A stretch of DNA of 64,000 nt from Gammaproteobacteria bacterium (lineage in GTDB: Bacteria > Pseudomonadota > Gammaproteobacteria > Burkholderiales > Gallionellaceae): the NCBI GenBank assembly GCA_018820925.1, contig JAHJNJ010000004.1, forward strand, positions 98,154-162,153, read 5' to 3'. The first letter of the stretch is position 1. Each line of letters starts with the position of its first letter. The notes below the pieces were generated by a model that did not search any database, had not been told where the DNA came from, and was given only the letters and a program-made list of their open reading frames with translations. Shown piece after piece: positions 35,924 through 44,374 of the stretch. A program made the translations under genes and the position numbers.

Positions 35924-38146
35924 TTAGGGCACTTCAATAGCGCCAATGTCGCTACTTCCGCGCGGCCTGCGTTGGAGAAAGAAATCCGACCATACAGGCA
36001 CAAGCTCTCCCTTGTCTATCGCATAACTTCCCTTGGCGGGCCTGAAATCTGCAGGATTCAAAGGGGTGCTGGAAGTGAACTTCGGGTTGGTGCCGTGCAA
36101 TTGGACTTTAGTTGTGTTGCTTGACGCGATGAAGCCGCTTTTTCCTGCGCCATCGAACATGAGTGCATTGTTTGAATTCGGCGCGTAAGCCAAGTTGTTC
36201 TTGGCGGTTGTGTTTGTTGTGGTGCTTCCGATTTGGAACGGAATGACCGGGTTGGAAGACGAACCATAAGCGGAAAAAAAACTGTTGTTGAAGATACGGA
36301 CGTTTGTTGAAGGCGGTTCTATGCCGCGGTGTCCGACCATCACCCCGCTGGCATTGGAGGCACCGGCTGCAAAAATATTATTCCGAACGGTTGTATCGGC
36401 TGCCCAAAGTGCTACTAAAGATTGGGAAGTGGGTGTGGCCACAAACCAGTTTCTTTCAATTATCACGTCCCGCACACGTTCGTCTTTTCCACTGTCTTGT
36501 GGTCCAACGGTAACCGACCAGGGGTTAGCGTGATCTGTAATTTTATTGTCGGATATAACTATCTGCTTTGAATAACCATCGCCATTTAATGCGGCAGAAT
36601 AATTCGTTGAATCCGGCCCGCTAGATGCGGGTGCCGTTGCGGTTGGATCAAACACTCCGGTTGTGGCATTCCAGTACGGTGCATGAAGTTTGATGGTGTG
36701 TCTGTCAAAGCCGGGACGGGAGAGGTTATTGTTGCTTATTACAGCTTTACTCAGGAAGGGGAAGCGGGTGACGTGCGATCCCTTGGCTATGCCTCCGCCG
36801 TCAATATTGTTGCCCATGAAGGCGATTCGGTTCCCGGCGTTGTAACACGATGTATTGCTATTCGCCCCGGCGGTGCTGGTCGAATCAACAATGGATACCT
36901 GATCTATCGTGTGCCCGGATGAGCCATGGCTGTTCCAGTAATTGATGAGATCGCCGCCGAAACCATAAGAAGTGGTCATGTTTCGGGCCCATACTCTTAG
37001 TACGGTGATTTGATTTACACCACCACTGCTTGATCCAATGCCGATCCCCATGTTGTGAGCGCCATTCATGCCATCAAACATCAGATCCATAATCCGCCAG
37101 TCGCTGAACTTGGGTGTATACACGGAAGAAAAGCTGAGCACCGGGGTATTTTCCTGTGGACTGCCAGTCATTTGTATAAGCGGCAAGGCCCCTGTCCCAT
37201 AGGAGCCCACAGTACCCGGGCCGTTTTCCGTTATCCGCGCTTCAGTTGCAGCAGTGAACGTATCGCCGCGCTTGAACAGTACACGCTTGCCGGTTTTTGC
37301 ATAGTTGCTAATTGCTGCCGGAAACGAGGATTGCTGTGCGGTCGTAGCGCCTGCCGGGCAGCCGTCGGCTCCCGCGACAGGTACGTCGGTCGCAGCCACG
37401 CAGATTGTCTTGCTGCCGGAAAATGCGGATTCGGCATCCTCAACCTCGATCTGGATGCATCTGTTCGATGCACTATGGGTTCCATCCGTAACCGTCAGTG
37501 CCACTGTGTAGGTGCCCGGCGTCTCGAATACATGCGCTGCCACCGGCCCGGTTGCCAAGTTGCGGCTGCTGGTATTTGCTCTGCTGCCCGTGTTCCAGGT
37601 CGTTCCACTTACCGGACTGCCCTTTTCATCGCCAAAGTCCCACCGGTATTCCAGTTCGTGAAACGGTTGTGCTGTTGCAGTTGCGGTGGTGCCTGTAGCG
37701 TCAAAGAATATTGATAACGGAGCTATGCCGCTCAGACGGCTGGCAACATTCGAGAGCTCGATAGCGCCGGTTGCGCCGGAACTGGAGCAGGCTCGTCCTG
37801 AATTTACTGTCACCGTTTTACTTAGTGTCTTGACTCCGCCGGTGCCGGTGCAGCTAAGGGTGAAGATGGAGCTGGCGTTCAAGACTGGTGTATTGAAAGA
37901 GCCGTTTGCAGCCAGTGCAGTTCTGCCGGGCGAACCTGTGCCTGAAGTGAATTTGCAGGATGAGCCGTCATTGACCGACCATGTGATGGTGGAGCTGGTG
38001 CCTGCGGCGATGGAAGAGGGGCTGGCTGAAAGTGTGACAGCTGGCGCTGCATTCGCTGCTGGGGCAATGAATAAGAAGAGGCCGAGGCTTGAGAACAGTG
38101 TCGTATGCTTGAGTGCAAGACTAGCATTGGTCCGGATGTTGGGCAT
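35924..38146 (-). CDS. Secreted PKD/parallel beta-helix protein (paralogue 2)
   Basis: This is a 740-aa protein with a Sec signal peptide (residues 1 to about 34, cleavage after ANA), not a lipobox. One Ig-like repeat (about 35-115) is followed by a PKD-like domain (about 150-245: YRWDFGDEKGSPVSGTTW, HVFETPGTYTVALTVTD). A right-handed beta-helix region (about 290-735) has repeated VISNNNL, VISDNKI, VRNNIF and IFNNSF turns and ends in DIGAIEVP. It shares domain order and many motifs with the lipoprotein at 31623 but has one Ig-like repeat instead of two. Likely roles are EPS binding, remodelling or degradation. There is no PEP-CTERM tail. Confidence 0.8.
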   Translation of the reverse strand: MPNIRTNASLALKHTTLFSSLGLFLFIAPAANAAPAVTLSASPSSIAAGTSSTITWSVNDGSSCKFTSGTGSPGRTALAANGSFNTPVLNASSIFTLSCTGTGGVKTLSKTVTVNSGRACSSSGATGAIELSNVASRLSGIAPLSIFFDATGTTATATAQPFHELEYRWDFGDEKGSPVSGTTWNTGSRANTSSRNLATGPVAAHVFETPGTYTVALTVTDGTHSASNRCIQIEVEDAESAFSGSKTICVAATDVPVAGADGCPAGATTAQQSSFPAAISNYAKTGKRVLFKRGDTFTAATEARITENGPGTVGSYGTGALPLIQMTGSPQENTPVLSFSSVYTPKFSDWRIMDLMFDGMNGAHNMGIGIGSSSGGVNQITVLRVWARNMTTSYGFGGDLINYWNSHGSSGHTIDQVSIVDSTSTAGANSNTSCYNAGNRIAFMGNNIDGGGIAKGSHVTRFPFLSKAVISNNNLSRPGFDRHTIKLHAPYWNATTGVFDPTATAPASSGPDSTNYSAALNGDGYSKQIVISDNKITDHANPWSVTVGPQDSGKDERVRDVIIERNWFVATPTSQSLVALWAADTTVRNNIFAAGASNASGVMVGHRGIEPPSTNVRIFNNSFFSAYGSSSNPVIPFQIGSTTTNTTAKNNLAYAPNSNNALMFDGAGKSGFIASSNTTKVQLHGTNPKFTSSTPLNPADFRPAKGSYAIDKGELVPVWSDFFLQRRPRGSSDIGAIEVP

Positions 38147-38224
38147 ATTTCTAACCTCAGTAGTGTTGGTGACGCTTGGAAGAAATTTCTTTATGGCATC
38201 AAGGTGCGTTTGCTGCGACGATTC

Positions 38225-39190
38225 TTATCTCTTGGAAGTCCCAAGCGGAAAGTTTTCGCTGATCCACGCTTCGGTGTACTTTCCGACCGCTTCCTTGGCT
38301 CCGCCAGTCAGCATCGCGTGAGTTGTGTTGGGGATTTCTATCCATTGCAGAGCGCTCTTCAAATCTGCAACGCCGGGCTGAAGTCCGTAGGCTTGATAGT
38401 ATTTGCTGCGATTTGGCGTTCCGACGCTTACGACCAATGTGGGAATGCGCAAGCGCCTGGCGAGCAGCCATGCGTTTAGCATGCGATGGTTGGTTTCAGG
38501 GGGAAGCAATTTCTTGCGGCGGCCAATATTCGACAGCTTCCGCATGGTGAAGTCGAGCAGGCCGTACCAGAGTTTGCCCCAGAATTTGAGGTCGGAATTG
38601 CCCTTGAGAAGACGGCGCCACGATTCGAGCGAGCAAATGCGTGTCTTCAGGATATCCAGGACTTCCAGAGTTGAATCCACGGTCAACGGGGCAGGGGTTG
38701 CCGCTGTCGAAGGCGAGCTTGTTCGCACCAGTGCTATTTCGGGTTCAAGCAGGACCAGGCCGAGAATCTGGGGGGAGCGCGAATTGATGGCATAAAGCGC
38801 CGTTACCGCACCGCCGCAAAATCCGCCGACGACGAGTCCCTTCAGCGAGAATCGACGAACCAGGTCTTCGCACAGCGCGTGCAGCGCAACTTCATGGGCA
38901 CCGCTCAGGATGTCGCGCCAGAGTTCTTCGAGATGGACCGGGATATCTCCCGGGGAGTCGCCGAGTCCCGGCATGTCGAATCGAAATGTCGGGTATCCCT
39001 GTTCTTCAAGACGATCCGCAATGGAACTGCCCAGGTCGCCTACCCAGGAGCGGGGCTGTTGTCCGAAGCTCATTAGCAGTACGCCTATTCGTTCGCTGGT
39101 TGTGCCGGACTGGGGAGGCAGAGGAGCGCGGTCGTGTAGCGTGCCGAACAGGCGGTGGCCCGCGATGTCCAGTTGGAGGGCTTTACGCAT
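38225..39190 (-). CDS. Alpha/beta hydrolase, exosortase-system-associated type, Cys at the nucleophile position
   Basis: This is a 321-aa alpha/beta hydrolase-fold protein. It has GVLLMSFGQQPRSWVGDLGSSIADRL (about 35-60), FRFDMPGLGDSPG (about 69-81) and the nucleophile elbow VVGGFCGGAVTALYAI (about 130), where Cys replaces the usual Ser of GxSxG. Paired hydrolases of this kind (TIGR03100/03101) accompany exosortase A EPS loci, with an ACP and an AMP-ligase; their substrates are unknown. Its start overlaps the end of the companion hydrolase by 8 bp. ATG 39190 fits the domain start. Confidence 0.75.
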   Translation of the reverse strand: MRKALQLDIAGHRLFGTLHDRAPLPPQSGTTSERIGVLLMSFGQQPRSWVGDLGSSIADRLEEQGYPTFRFDMPGLGDSPGDIPVHLEELWRDILSGAHEVALHALCEDLVRRFSLKGLVVGGFCGGAVTALYAINSRSPQILGLVLLEPEIALVRTSSPSTAATPAPLTVDSTLEVLDILKTRICSLESWRRLLKGNSDLKFWGKLWYGLLDFTMRKLSNIGRRKKLLPPETNHRMLNAWLLARRLRIPTLVVSVGTPNRSKYYQAYGLQPGVADLKSALQWIEIPNTTHAMLTGGAKEAVGKYTEAWISENFPLGTSKR

Positions 39191-40058
39191 TCCGGTTTCC
39201 TCCCGCTTTCGACACGGCTTCATTCAGCCATGCACTTGCAGTGTCGAAACTTTGCGACAGGTCGGGATTGACCAGGCGCATGGCGGGCCCGCTGCCGGGT
39301 ACGCGCAGCGGATTGGGGCCGACTCCCCCGAATGTGTGAGTGGCGAGGGCATCAAGCTCGGCTGTATGTCTGGGGCGCGGGCTGGTACCGGGAGAGGGAT
39401 CGGATGGATTGTTTTCGCCAAATGCATATTCCGCGGCTTCGGCCCACAGCCGGGGAGTCCAGTTATGGCCTTCCACCTCGACTATCTCGCCGCGTTCAAG
39501 GTCGGCAACGTACTGGTCGCGGGTTTTGCGCTCGCTGGAAGGCAACGTGTAATTGTTGGACATCTTCAGCTTGAGCTGTTCGTACAGCATTTCCCGCGCG
39601 GACTTGGGAGGTAGCCAAGCCAGAAAAATGTCGGCCAAACCTTGTTCGAACAGCCGGTCTCCCAGCAGCGCCCCCAATCCAAGGCCGTGCAAGATGAGCG
39701 GAGCTGCCGGTGAGCGGCTCTGCAGCCAATTGGCGCAATGGCGTATGTCGTCCGACCAGGATTGGAATCCATAGTCTTCGAAGCGGCCGGTGCTTTCTCC
39801 GACCCCGCGATGGTCAAAGCGCATGACCTCGAAACCCTGATTCGCAAGATACCGGGACCACCGAACCAGCGGAATGTAGCGATGTGGGCGTTCCGAGGCA
39901 AACGGTCCGGCCAGGAGCACACGTCCGCGCAGAGGAAGCGTGGTCGGGTGCAGCACGTAATAGAGTTGTTCCCGGTCTACGGAAAGGTAATCAGCCTGTT
40001 CCAGTTGTTCGTGGCCGGACTGTTTCATGCTGCTGTCATTCGGGGGGCTGTTTACCAT
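39183..40058 (-). CDS. Alpha/beta hydrolase-like protein lacking the nucleophile Ser (companion)
   Basis: This is a 291-aa alpha/beta hydrolase-fold protein. It has GRVLLAGPFASERPHRYIPLVRWSRYL (about 35-60), MRFDHRGVGESTGRFEDYGF (about 75-95) and the elbow LILHGLGLGALLGD (about 118). In the GxSxG pattern it reads GLGLG, so the catalytic Ser is Gly. It resembles the second of the paired hydrolases in exosortase A systems (TIGR03100/03101). It may be a non-catalytic partner of the gene it overlaps. Start at 40058; 40028 is also possible. Confidence 0.72.
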   Translation of the reverse strand: MVNSPPNDSSMKQSGHEQLEQADYLSVDREQLYYVLHPTTLPLRGRVLLAGPFASERPHRYIPLVRWSRYLANQGFEVMRFDHRGVGESTGRFEDYGFQSWSDDIRHCANWLQSRSPAAPLILHGLGLGALLGDRLFEQGLADIFLAWLPPKSAREMLYEQLKLKMSNNYTLPSSERKTRDQYVADLERGEIVEVEGHNWTPRLWAEAAEYAFGENNPSDPSPGTSPRPRHTAELDALATHTFGGVGPNPLRVPGSGPAMRLVNPDLSQSFDTASAWLNEAVSKAGGNRNA

Positions 40059-40183
40059 GACGGATATCGTGGTTGACCGGGGATCAACGCGTCATGCGAT
40101 CTGATTTGCCGCAGAGAAAAAATCTCGTACGGCGGCGCGCTGGATTGACTGGAGATATCCGGAACTTGGGATGAGCCGGGTGT

Positions 40184-41005
40184 TCATCGCGTCGCGGGAC
40201 GATCAGGGATGGCTGCCAGGACTGAGATCAGTTCACGTGCCGCTCGCAGCCGACCGTCGGCAATCAGGTGGCCGCCGTCATCCGAGTACTCTGGAACCAG
40301 TGCGGGTACGGCTTTTCCGTTCATATCTACCGTTTCCGGCTTTCCGTTCGGTGCGGTGGACTCGACGCGCGCCAAGTCGAAAATCGGCTCTTTGCCTTGA
40401 TATGCCTGGCGCAGGAGGGTGTTGTATTCTTCCCGGCGCAGGTTTTCTTCGGTTCCCGGCGGGGCTTTTCCGAGCAACTGCTTGATGCGAATCTTGATTC
40501 CGGTTTCCACGGTGGTAAGCGGAGCGGTTACATGTACAAAAACCGTATCGGGGTTCTTGGCCTGCAGGGCGTTCATGGTTGCGCTGTAGCGCTTGAACAG
40601 TTCCTTTACATCCGTTTTTGCATCGAAATCGATATAGCAGAATTTCATGAACGCGATATCGAGTCCGGTGCGGTTCGTTCCCATTGCCTGTTCGAAGCTT
40701 TTCAGCTTGCGGAGTGGGTCGCGATTTTCGGCGACCACCCCGTGTCCGAGTGTTGCGGGCTGGACAGTGCTCGCATTAGTTACTTCGGTGATGCGCACGG
40801 GGATGCCCGCCATTGTGGAAAGCTGCTTGATCCCGTCCAGCACGTTCACGCCGACAGACTGGTGTCCAAAGAAAATTCGCCGCTGGGCGATTCGCTCCAA
40901 ATTGGCTCGAAGCGTATCGTCAGCATTGGCTGCGTAAGTGATGGTTGAAGTGCCCAGCGCAACAAGGGCGAACAATGAACTCGTTACGATGTGAAATCCG
41001 GACAT
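40184..41005 (-). CDS. Secreted SGNH/GDSL-like protein
   Basis: This is a 273-aa protein with a Sec signal peptide (residues 1 to about 25, cleavage after TYA). RIFFGHQSVGVNVLDGI (about residues 43-59) and YSDDGGHLIADGRLRAA (about 243-260) resemble the first and last blocks of SGNH hydrolases: Ser in the first and a His of the D-x-x-H type in the last. LDIAFMKFCYIDFDAKTD lies near 112. It could be a periplasmic O-acetyl esterase or transferase acting on EPS. The SGNH assignment is moderate. It lies between the hydrolases and the ACP gene on the same strand. Confidence 0.6.
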   Translation of the reverse strand: MSGFHIVTSSLFALVALGTSTITYAANADDTLRANLERIAQRRIFFGHQSVGVNVLDGIKQLSTMAGIPVRITEVTNASTVQPATLGHGVVAENRDPLRKLKSFEQAMGTNRTGLDIAFMKFCYIDFDAKTDVKELFKRYSATMNALQAKNPDTVFVHVTAPLTTVETGIKIRIKQLLGKAPPGTEENLRREEYNTLLRQAYQGKEPIFDLARVESTAPNGKPETVDMNGKAVPALVPEYSDDGGHLIADGRLRAARELISVLAAIPDRPATR

Positions 41006-41036
41006 GTGATAATCCTGTCAAAAAATGCTTGATATT

Positions 41037-41279
41037 TCAGCCTAATTTGCCTGTTACGAAGTTTGAAATCCGCTCGATGGAATCCAGGTTGTCCGGCAAC
41101 ATCTCGCTATCCTCAACCTTGATTCCAAATGTATCGCTAATAAAAGCAATAACCTCCAGCACGCCTGTCGAGTCGATGATGCCGTGACCAAGAAGCGATG
41201 CGTCGTCAGTAAGGGTCGACGGGTCTGCAATGTAAAAATTGGAGGTGACGAATGACCGAATCTGTTCTTTAATTGCCAT
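41037..41279 (-). CDS. Acyl carrier protein of the EPS locus
   Basis: This 80-aa acyl carrier protein keeps the phosphopantetheine site GIIDSTGVLEVIAF, with Ser at about residue 37. A good AAGGAG precedes the ATG. It is not in a fatty-acid operon; no fabD/G/F gene is near. It is probably charged by the AMP-forming ligase at 47373, in the manner of DltC/DltA, to donate an acyl group to the polysaccharide. Small ACPs of this type accompany exosortase A EPS loci. Confidence 0.88.
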   Translation of the reverse strand: MAIKEQIRSFVTSNFYIADPSTLTDDASLLGHGIIDSTGVLEVIAFISDTFGIKVEDSEMLPDNLDSIERISNFVTGKLG

Positions 41280-41441
41280 AAAATTTTCTCCTTATTGATG
41301 AATTCTACTTGCGCGTTGCTGCGGAAGCTACCCCCCCTTTGGTACTAAGAGCAATGCTCATGATTATATGTGCCATGTGCCACATAGTCATGTCCTGGCT
41401 GGCTGGATTAATATGAAATCCGGATACATTACAGTTGTCGG

Positions 41442-41447
41442 TATAAT
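41442..41447 (+). promoter_or_regulatory. Putative -10 hexamer of galE
   Basis: A perfect TATAAT lies 31 bp before the galE ATG, giving a leader of about 24 nt. The -35 position is weak. The divergent region with the ACP gene also contains an ATGTG-N8-CACAT inverted repeat at 41368-41385. Confidence 0.4.
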
Positions 41448-41477
41448 TCTGTGTCTAATTTTTTAAGCGAAGCGACT

Positions 41478-42497
41478 ATGATTCTGGTTACTGGCGGTGC
41501 AGGTTATATCGGCTCGCATACAGTTGTTGAGCTGATGCAGGCGGGGTTCGAAGTGCTGATAGTCGATAACTTCTGCAACAGCAAGGCATCGGTTCTCGCG
41601 CGTATTGAACGTATTGTCGGGCGTCGGCCACGCTTTGTTGAGGGCGATGTTCGTGACCGCGAAACAATGCGCGCGCTGTTTGCAGGTTACCATTTTGATG
41701 CAGTGATCCATTTTGCCGGCCTTAAGGCGGTGGGCGAATCCATTACGCAGCCGATCCGCTACTACGACAATAACATTCATGGCAGCCTGGTGTTGTTTGA
41801 GGCGATGGAGGCGGCGGGTGTGAAGACGCTGGTTTTCTCGTCATCAGCTACAGTTTATGGCGATCCCCATACAGTGCCCATTCGCGAGGATTTTCCGCTA
41901 TCGGCAACCAATCCCTATGGGCGATCAAAGTTGATCGTGGAAGAAATGCTGGGGGACATCGCGCGCGCGGATAACGCCTGGCACATTGCATTGTTGCGTT
42001 ACTTTAATCCTGTGGGCGCGCATGAGTCTGGTTTGATTGGTGAGGATCCCCACGGAATTCCCAATAATTTGATGCCATACATATCGAAAGTGGCCGTTGG
42101 TTCGCTCGCGGAGCTTTCGGTCTTCGGCAGTGATTACCCAACCCACGACGGAACCGGGGTGCGTGATTACATCCATGTTGTGGATCTCGCACGGGGCCAT
42201 CTTGAAGCACTGAAGACATTGAGTGCTACGACCGGGGTGATGACGGTTAATTTGGGCACCGGTCAAGGATATAGCGTGTTGGATGTGGTGCGCGCGTTTG
42301 AGCGGGCAAGCGGCAAAAAAGTCCCGTATCGGATCGTCGGTCGTCGCCCCGGAGACATTGCCGCCTGCTTTGCCGATCCATCACTTGCGAAGAAACTGCT
42401 GGGTTGGCAGGCGCAATTGGGTATCGATGACATGTGCCGCGATGCCTGGCGTTGGCAGTCGATGTCCCGGTTGGAGGCGACTCCAATTGCAGAGTGA
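41478..42497 (+). CDS. galE: UDP-glucose 4-epimerase
   Basis: This is a 339-aa enzyme, almost exactly the length of E. coli GalE (338 aa). It interconverts UDP-glucose and UDP-galactose (possibly also the N-acetyl forms). The N-terminal NAD motif is MILVTGGAGYIGSHTVVEL, with HFAGLKAVGESI (about 81), the catalytic FSSSATVYGDP (about 123) and NPYGRSKLIVEEM (YxxxK, about 148). The C-terminal RRPGDIAACFADPSLA is near 292. ATG 41478 is chosen because the family starts exactly there. It supplies a sugar donor for the EPS. Confidence 0.93.
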   Translation: MILVTGGAGYIGSHTVVELMQAGFEVLIVDNFCNSKASVLARIERIVGRRPRFVEGDVRDRETMRALFAGYHFDAVIHFAGLKAVGESITQPIRYYDNNIHGSLVLFEAMEAAGVKTLVFSSSATVYGDPHTVPIREDFPLSATNPYGRSKLIVEEMLGDIARADNAWHIALLRYFNPVGAHESGLIGEDPHGIPNNLMPYISKVAVGSLAELSVFGSDYPTHDGTGVRDYIHVVDLARGHLEALKTLSATTGVMTVNLGTGQGYSVLDVVRAFERASGKKVPYRIVGRRPGDIAACFADPSLAKKLLGWQAQLGIDDMCRDAWRWQSMSRLEATPIAE

Positions 42498-42880
42498 TAG
42501 CGTTAACCCCGGATAATCCAATAGAGATGAGCCAGTCCCTTCCTCCTTGGATCCGCAAGGGGAAAGGGCTTCGATAGGCCCCAAAAACCAATCTGAATTT
42601 ATCGGAATTAATTCCGCTTTATCACCATAGCGCCTTATTCAAGTCGAAAATTGGACAGCCTTGTGTCAAGTAAGCGTCAAATTTACGTTAGTTTTTGATG
42701 AAGCCGCCGTGAGCGACGGTTGTAAATTATTTTGGAGGGTTCATTGCTCCTTAATTATTATGAAATTAGCGATGGCTATTATTTGTGGCACAACTGTTGC
42801 TTAACCATTCGTGCGCAATGGGAATGGCTGCTTGGAGTTTCACTGTTATAGAGACTCGTTGCTTAAGAACAATCAATTTA
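42498..42880. promoter_or_regulatory. 383-bp leader region of the LuxR-type regulator
   Basis: No gene is supported. The region contains a perfect 14-bp palindrome CGGAATTAATTCCG (42603-42616), a candidate operator. It becomes AT-rich towards the regulator. No TGTAC-type site is present, so the regulator itself does not appear to belong to that set. Confidence 0.4.
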
Positions 42881-43618
42881 ATGCCAGAAAACATGATGAC
42901 AAACAACTTGATGATTGCGGGCTCCTGCCAAGACAGGCTTGGTTCCTGGAAACAGGAGCTGAGCGACCTTGTCGGCACGACAACAGTAATCGACAGCTTG
43001 GGCACGCTCAGGGATGACGTTATGCAGGTAAAGCCCAAGGTATTGCTGCTGGATTACGAGTTGCTGCGTTCGGACGATGTAGTGAGCCTGGGGCAAATTA
43101 GTGCGGCCACGAAAACCATTATTATCGGCTGCGATATTTCCGAGGAAGATGAGTGGTTGTTGTTGAAGGCGGGGGTGAGGGGGTGTTGCCGTTGCGATGT
43201 GGAGCCCAAGTTGCTCCGGCAAGTTGTGATGGCTGTTCACCAGGGGGAGTTGTGGATACGCCGGACATTGACCTGCAGGTTGATAGATGAGTTGGGCAGA
43301 GCCACGGCAAAAAACAAAGTTTATCGCGAATCTCTGGGCATGCTTAACAAGCTTACGCAGCGCGAATACGACATTGCCGTGCGCGTAGGGAACGGGGAGA
43401 GCAATAAGGTTATTGCCAAGGCATGCGGAATCACCGAGCGCACGGTGAAAGCACACTTGACCGAAGTGTTCATCAAGCTGGGTGTCACTGATCGCCTCAA
43501 TCTGGCATTGGTTCTGTCGGCAGACGAAAGGGCCGCTGTCCGCAAAAGTCCCGGCGTTCCCATAATGGGCAAGATGGACAGAAACCGCTCAGCAATTGCC
43601 AGCTATCCCGGTCTGTGA
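42881..43618 (+). CDS. LuxR/FixJ-type response regulator (CsgD/VpsT-like)
   Basis: This is a 245-aa DNA-binding regulator. The N-terminal receiver-like domain (about residues 10-125) keeps an Asp at the expected phosphorylation position (VLLLDYELL) but is otherwise divergent. The C-terminal LuxR helix-turn-helix (about 160-215) has LTQREYDIAVRVGNGESNKVIA, GITERTVKAHLTEVF and KLGVTDRLNLAL. Divergent receivers with LuxR HTH domains control EPS and biofilm genes in CsgD and VpsT. It is the only full DNA-binding regulator inside the EPS locus, so it is the first candidate to bind the TGTAC-N4-GTACA sites. The start is uncertain: 42881 and 42893 are both possible. Confidence 0.82.
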   Translation: MPENMMTNNLMIAGSCQDRLGSWKQELSDLVGTTTVIDSLGTLRDDVMQVKPKVLLLDYELLRSDDVVSLGQISAATKTIIIGCDISEEDEWLLLKAGVRGCCRCDVEPKLLRQVVMAVHQGELWIRRTLTCRLIDELGRATAKNKVYRESLGMLNKLTQREYDIAVRVGNGESNKVIAKACGITERTVKAHLTEVFIKLGVTDRLNLALVLSADERAAVRKSPGVPIMGKMDRNRSAIASYPGL

Positions 43619-43650
43619 TTGGGTTCTCAATTTAGGTTTATCTGGTTTGA

Positions 43651-43678
43651 TGCAACCAATCTTGACGGATTGGTTGCA
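43651..43678. terminator. Stem-loop between the two regulator genes
   Basis: A perfect 11-bp inverted repeat, TGCAACCAATC / GATTGGTTGCA, with a 6-nt loop, lies 32 bp after the LuxR-type gene. There is no U-tract, so it may be a weak or bidirectional terminator. It ends 6 bp before the TGTAC palindrome of the next gene. Confidence 0.5.
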
Positions 43679-43684
43679 TAATTA

Positions 43685-43727
43685 TGTACCAAAGTACAGT
43701 TGTTCTTGTTTCTGAAGTGAATACAAT
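43685..43727 (+). promoter_or_regulatory. TGTAC-N4-GTACA palindrome plus -10 hexamer before the receiver-only gene
   Basis: TGTACCAAAGTACA (43685-43698) is followed after exactly 23 nt by TACAAT (43722-43727). The intervening sequence is also similar to that at the sugar-dehydrogenase promoter (both contain GAA-TGAATA-like blocks before AATC). The palindrome centre would be near -42. The -35 element is weak. Confidence 0.6.
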
Positions 43728-43798
43728 CGACCGGCATGCTTGGAATCATCCATGACATGCAAGCGAAAAAATGGCAGTACCGAGGGGAGTAGACATAT

Positions 43799-44296
43799 AT
43801 GCAAACTGTAACCGTTGCTGTTGCAGATGTGGATCGCGATCGCCGTGTCGCATATGAACGCTTGCTGCATGGCGAGGAGGGCATTACCTTGCTTTCGAAT
43901 GCGGGGCCGAACAATGGGGACAGGAATGACCATGCGTTCGCGAACCGTCGTCGCGAGCAGCGCACCGATGTCTCGGCATGCGAAAACGAGGTGGCCAGAC
44001 TCAAGCGGCTTAAGCCAAGCGTGATGCTGGTCAGCATGGACATGGGGGAGGATGAGGATCATGCTTTGCTCCTGTCTCTGCGATGCGTCTGTCCGGAGTC
44101 GCACATCGTATTGCTGGCCGATGACGCGGTGTATGACAGCAAAATCCTTCAGGCGCTGGCGATTGGCGCGCGGGGCTACCTGAAACACGAGACTGCGGAA
44201 TTGCATATCTCGAAGGCAGTGCAAGTGGTTGGCCGCGGCGAGGCGTGGGTGCCGCGCAAAATGCTGGGCCGCATCATGGATCGAGTATTGAATTAG
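43799..44296 (+). CDS. Stand-alone receiver-like protein, no DNA-binding domain
   Basis: This 165-aa protein resembles the receiver half of LuxR-type response regulators (VTVAVADVDRDRRVAYERLL at the start, PESHIVLLADDAVYDSKILQALAIGARGYLK at about 98-128). It ends just where the HTH would begin (WVPRKMLGRIMDRVL). The following sequence encodes no HTH in any frame, so it does not look like a recent truncation. The phospho-acceptor region reads VMLVSMDMGED: Ser stands at the position I would align with the Asp, with an Asp two residues later. It could titrate or modulate the adjacent LuxR-type regulator. A GGGGAG ribosome site precedes the ATG. Confidence 0.7.
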   Translation: MQTVTVAVADVDRDRRVAYERLLHGEEGITLLSNAGPNNGDRNDHAFANRRREQRTDVSACENEVARLKRLKPSVMLVSMDMGEDEDHALLLSLRCVCPESHIVLLADDAVYDSKILQALAIGARGYLKHETAELHISKAVQVVGRGEAWVPRKMLGRIMDRVLN

Positions 44297-44374
44297 CAGA
44301 CTGCGTTTTTTCTCGATGGCGAAACCGGCTTCACTGTTGTTTACGATTCCGGCGTGGCCGGTGAAAGGTGCTTA

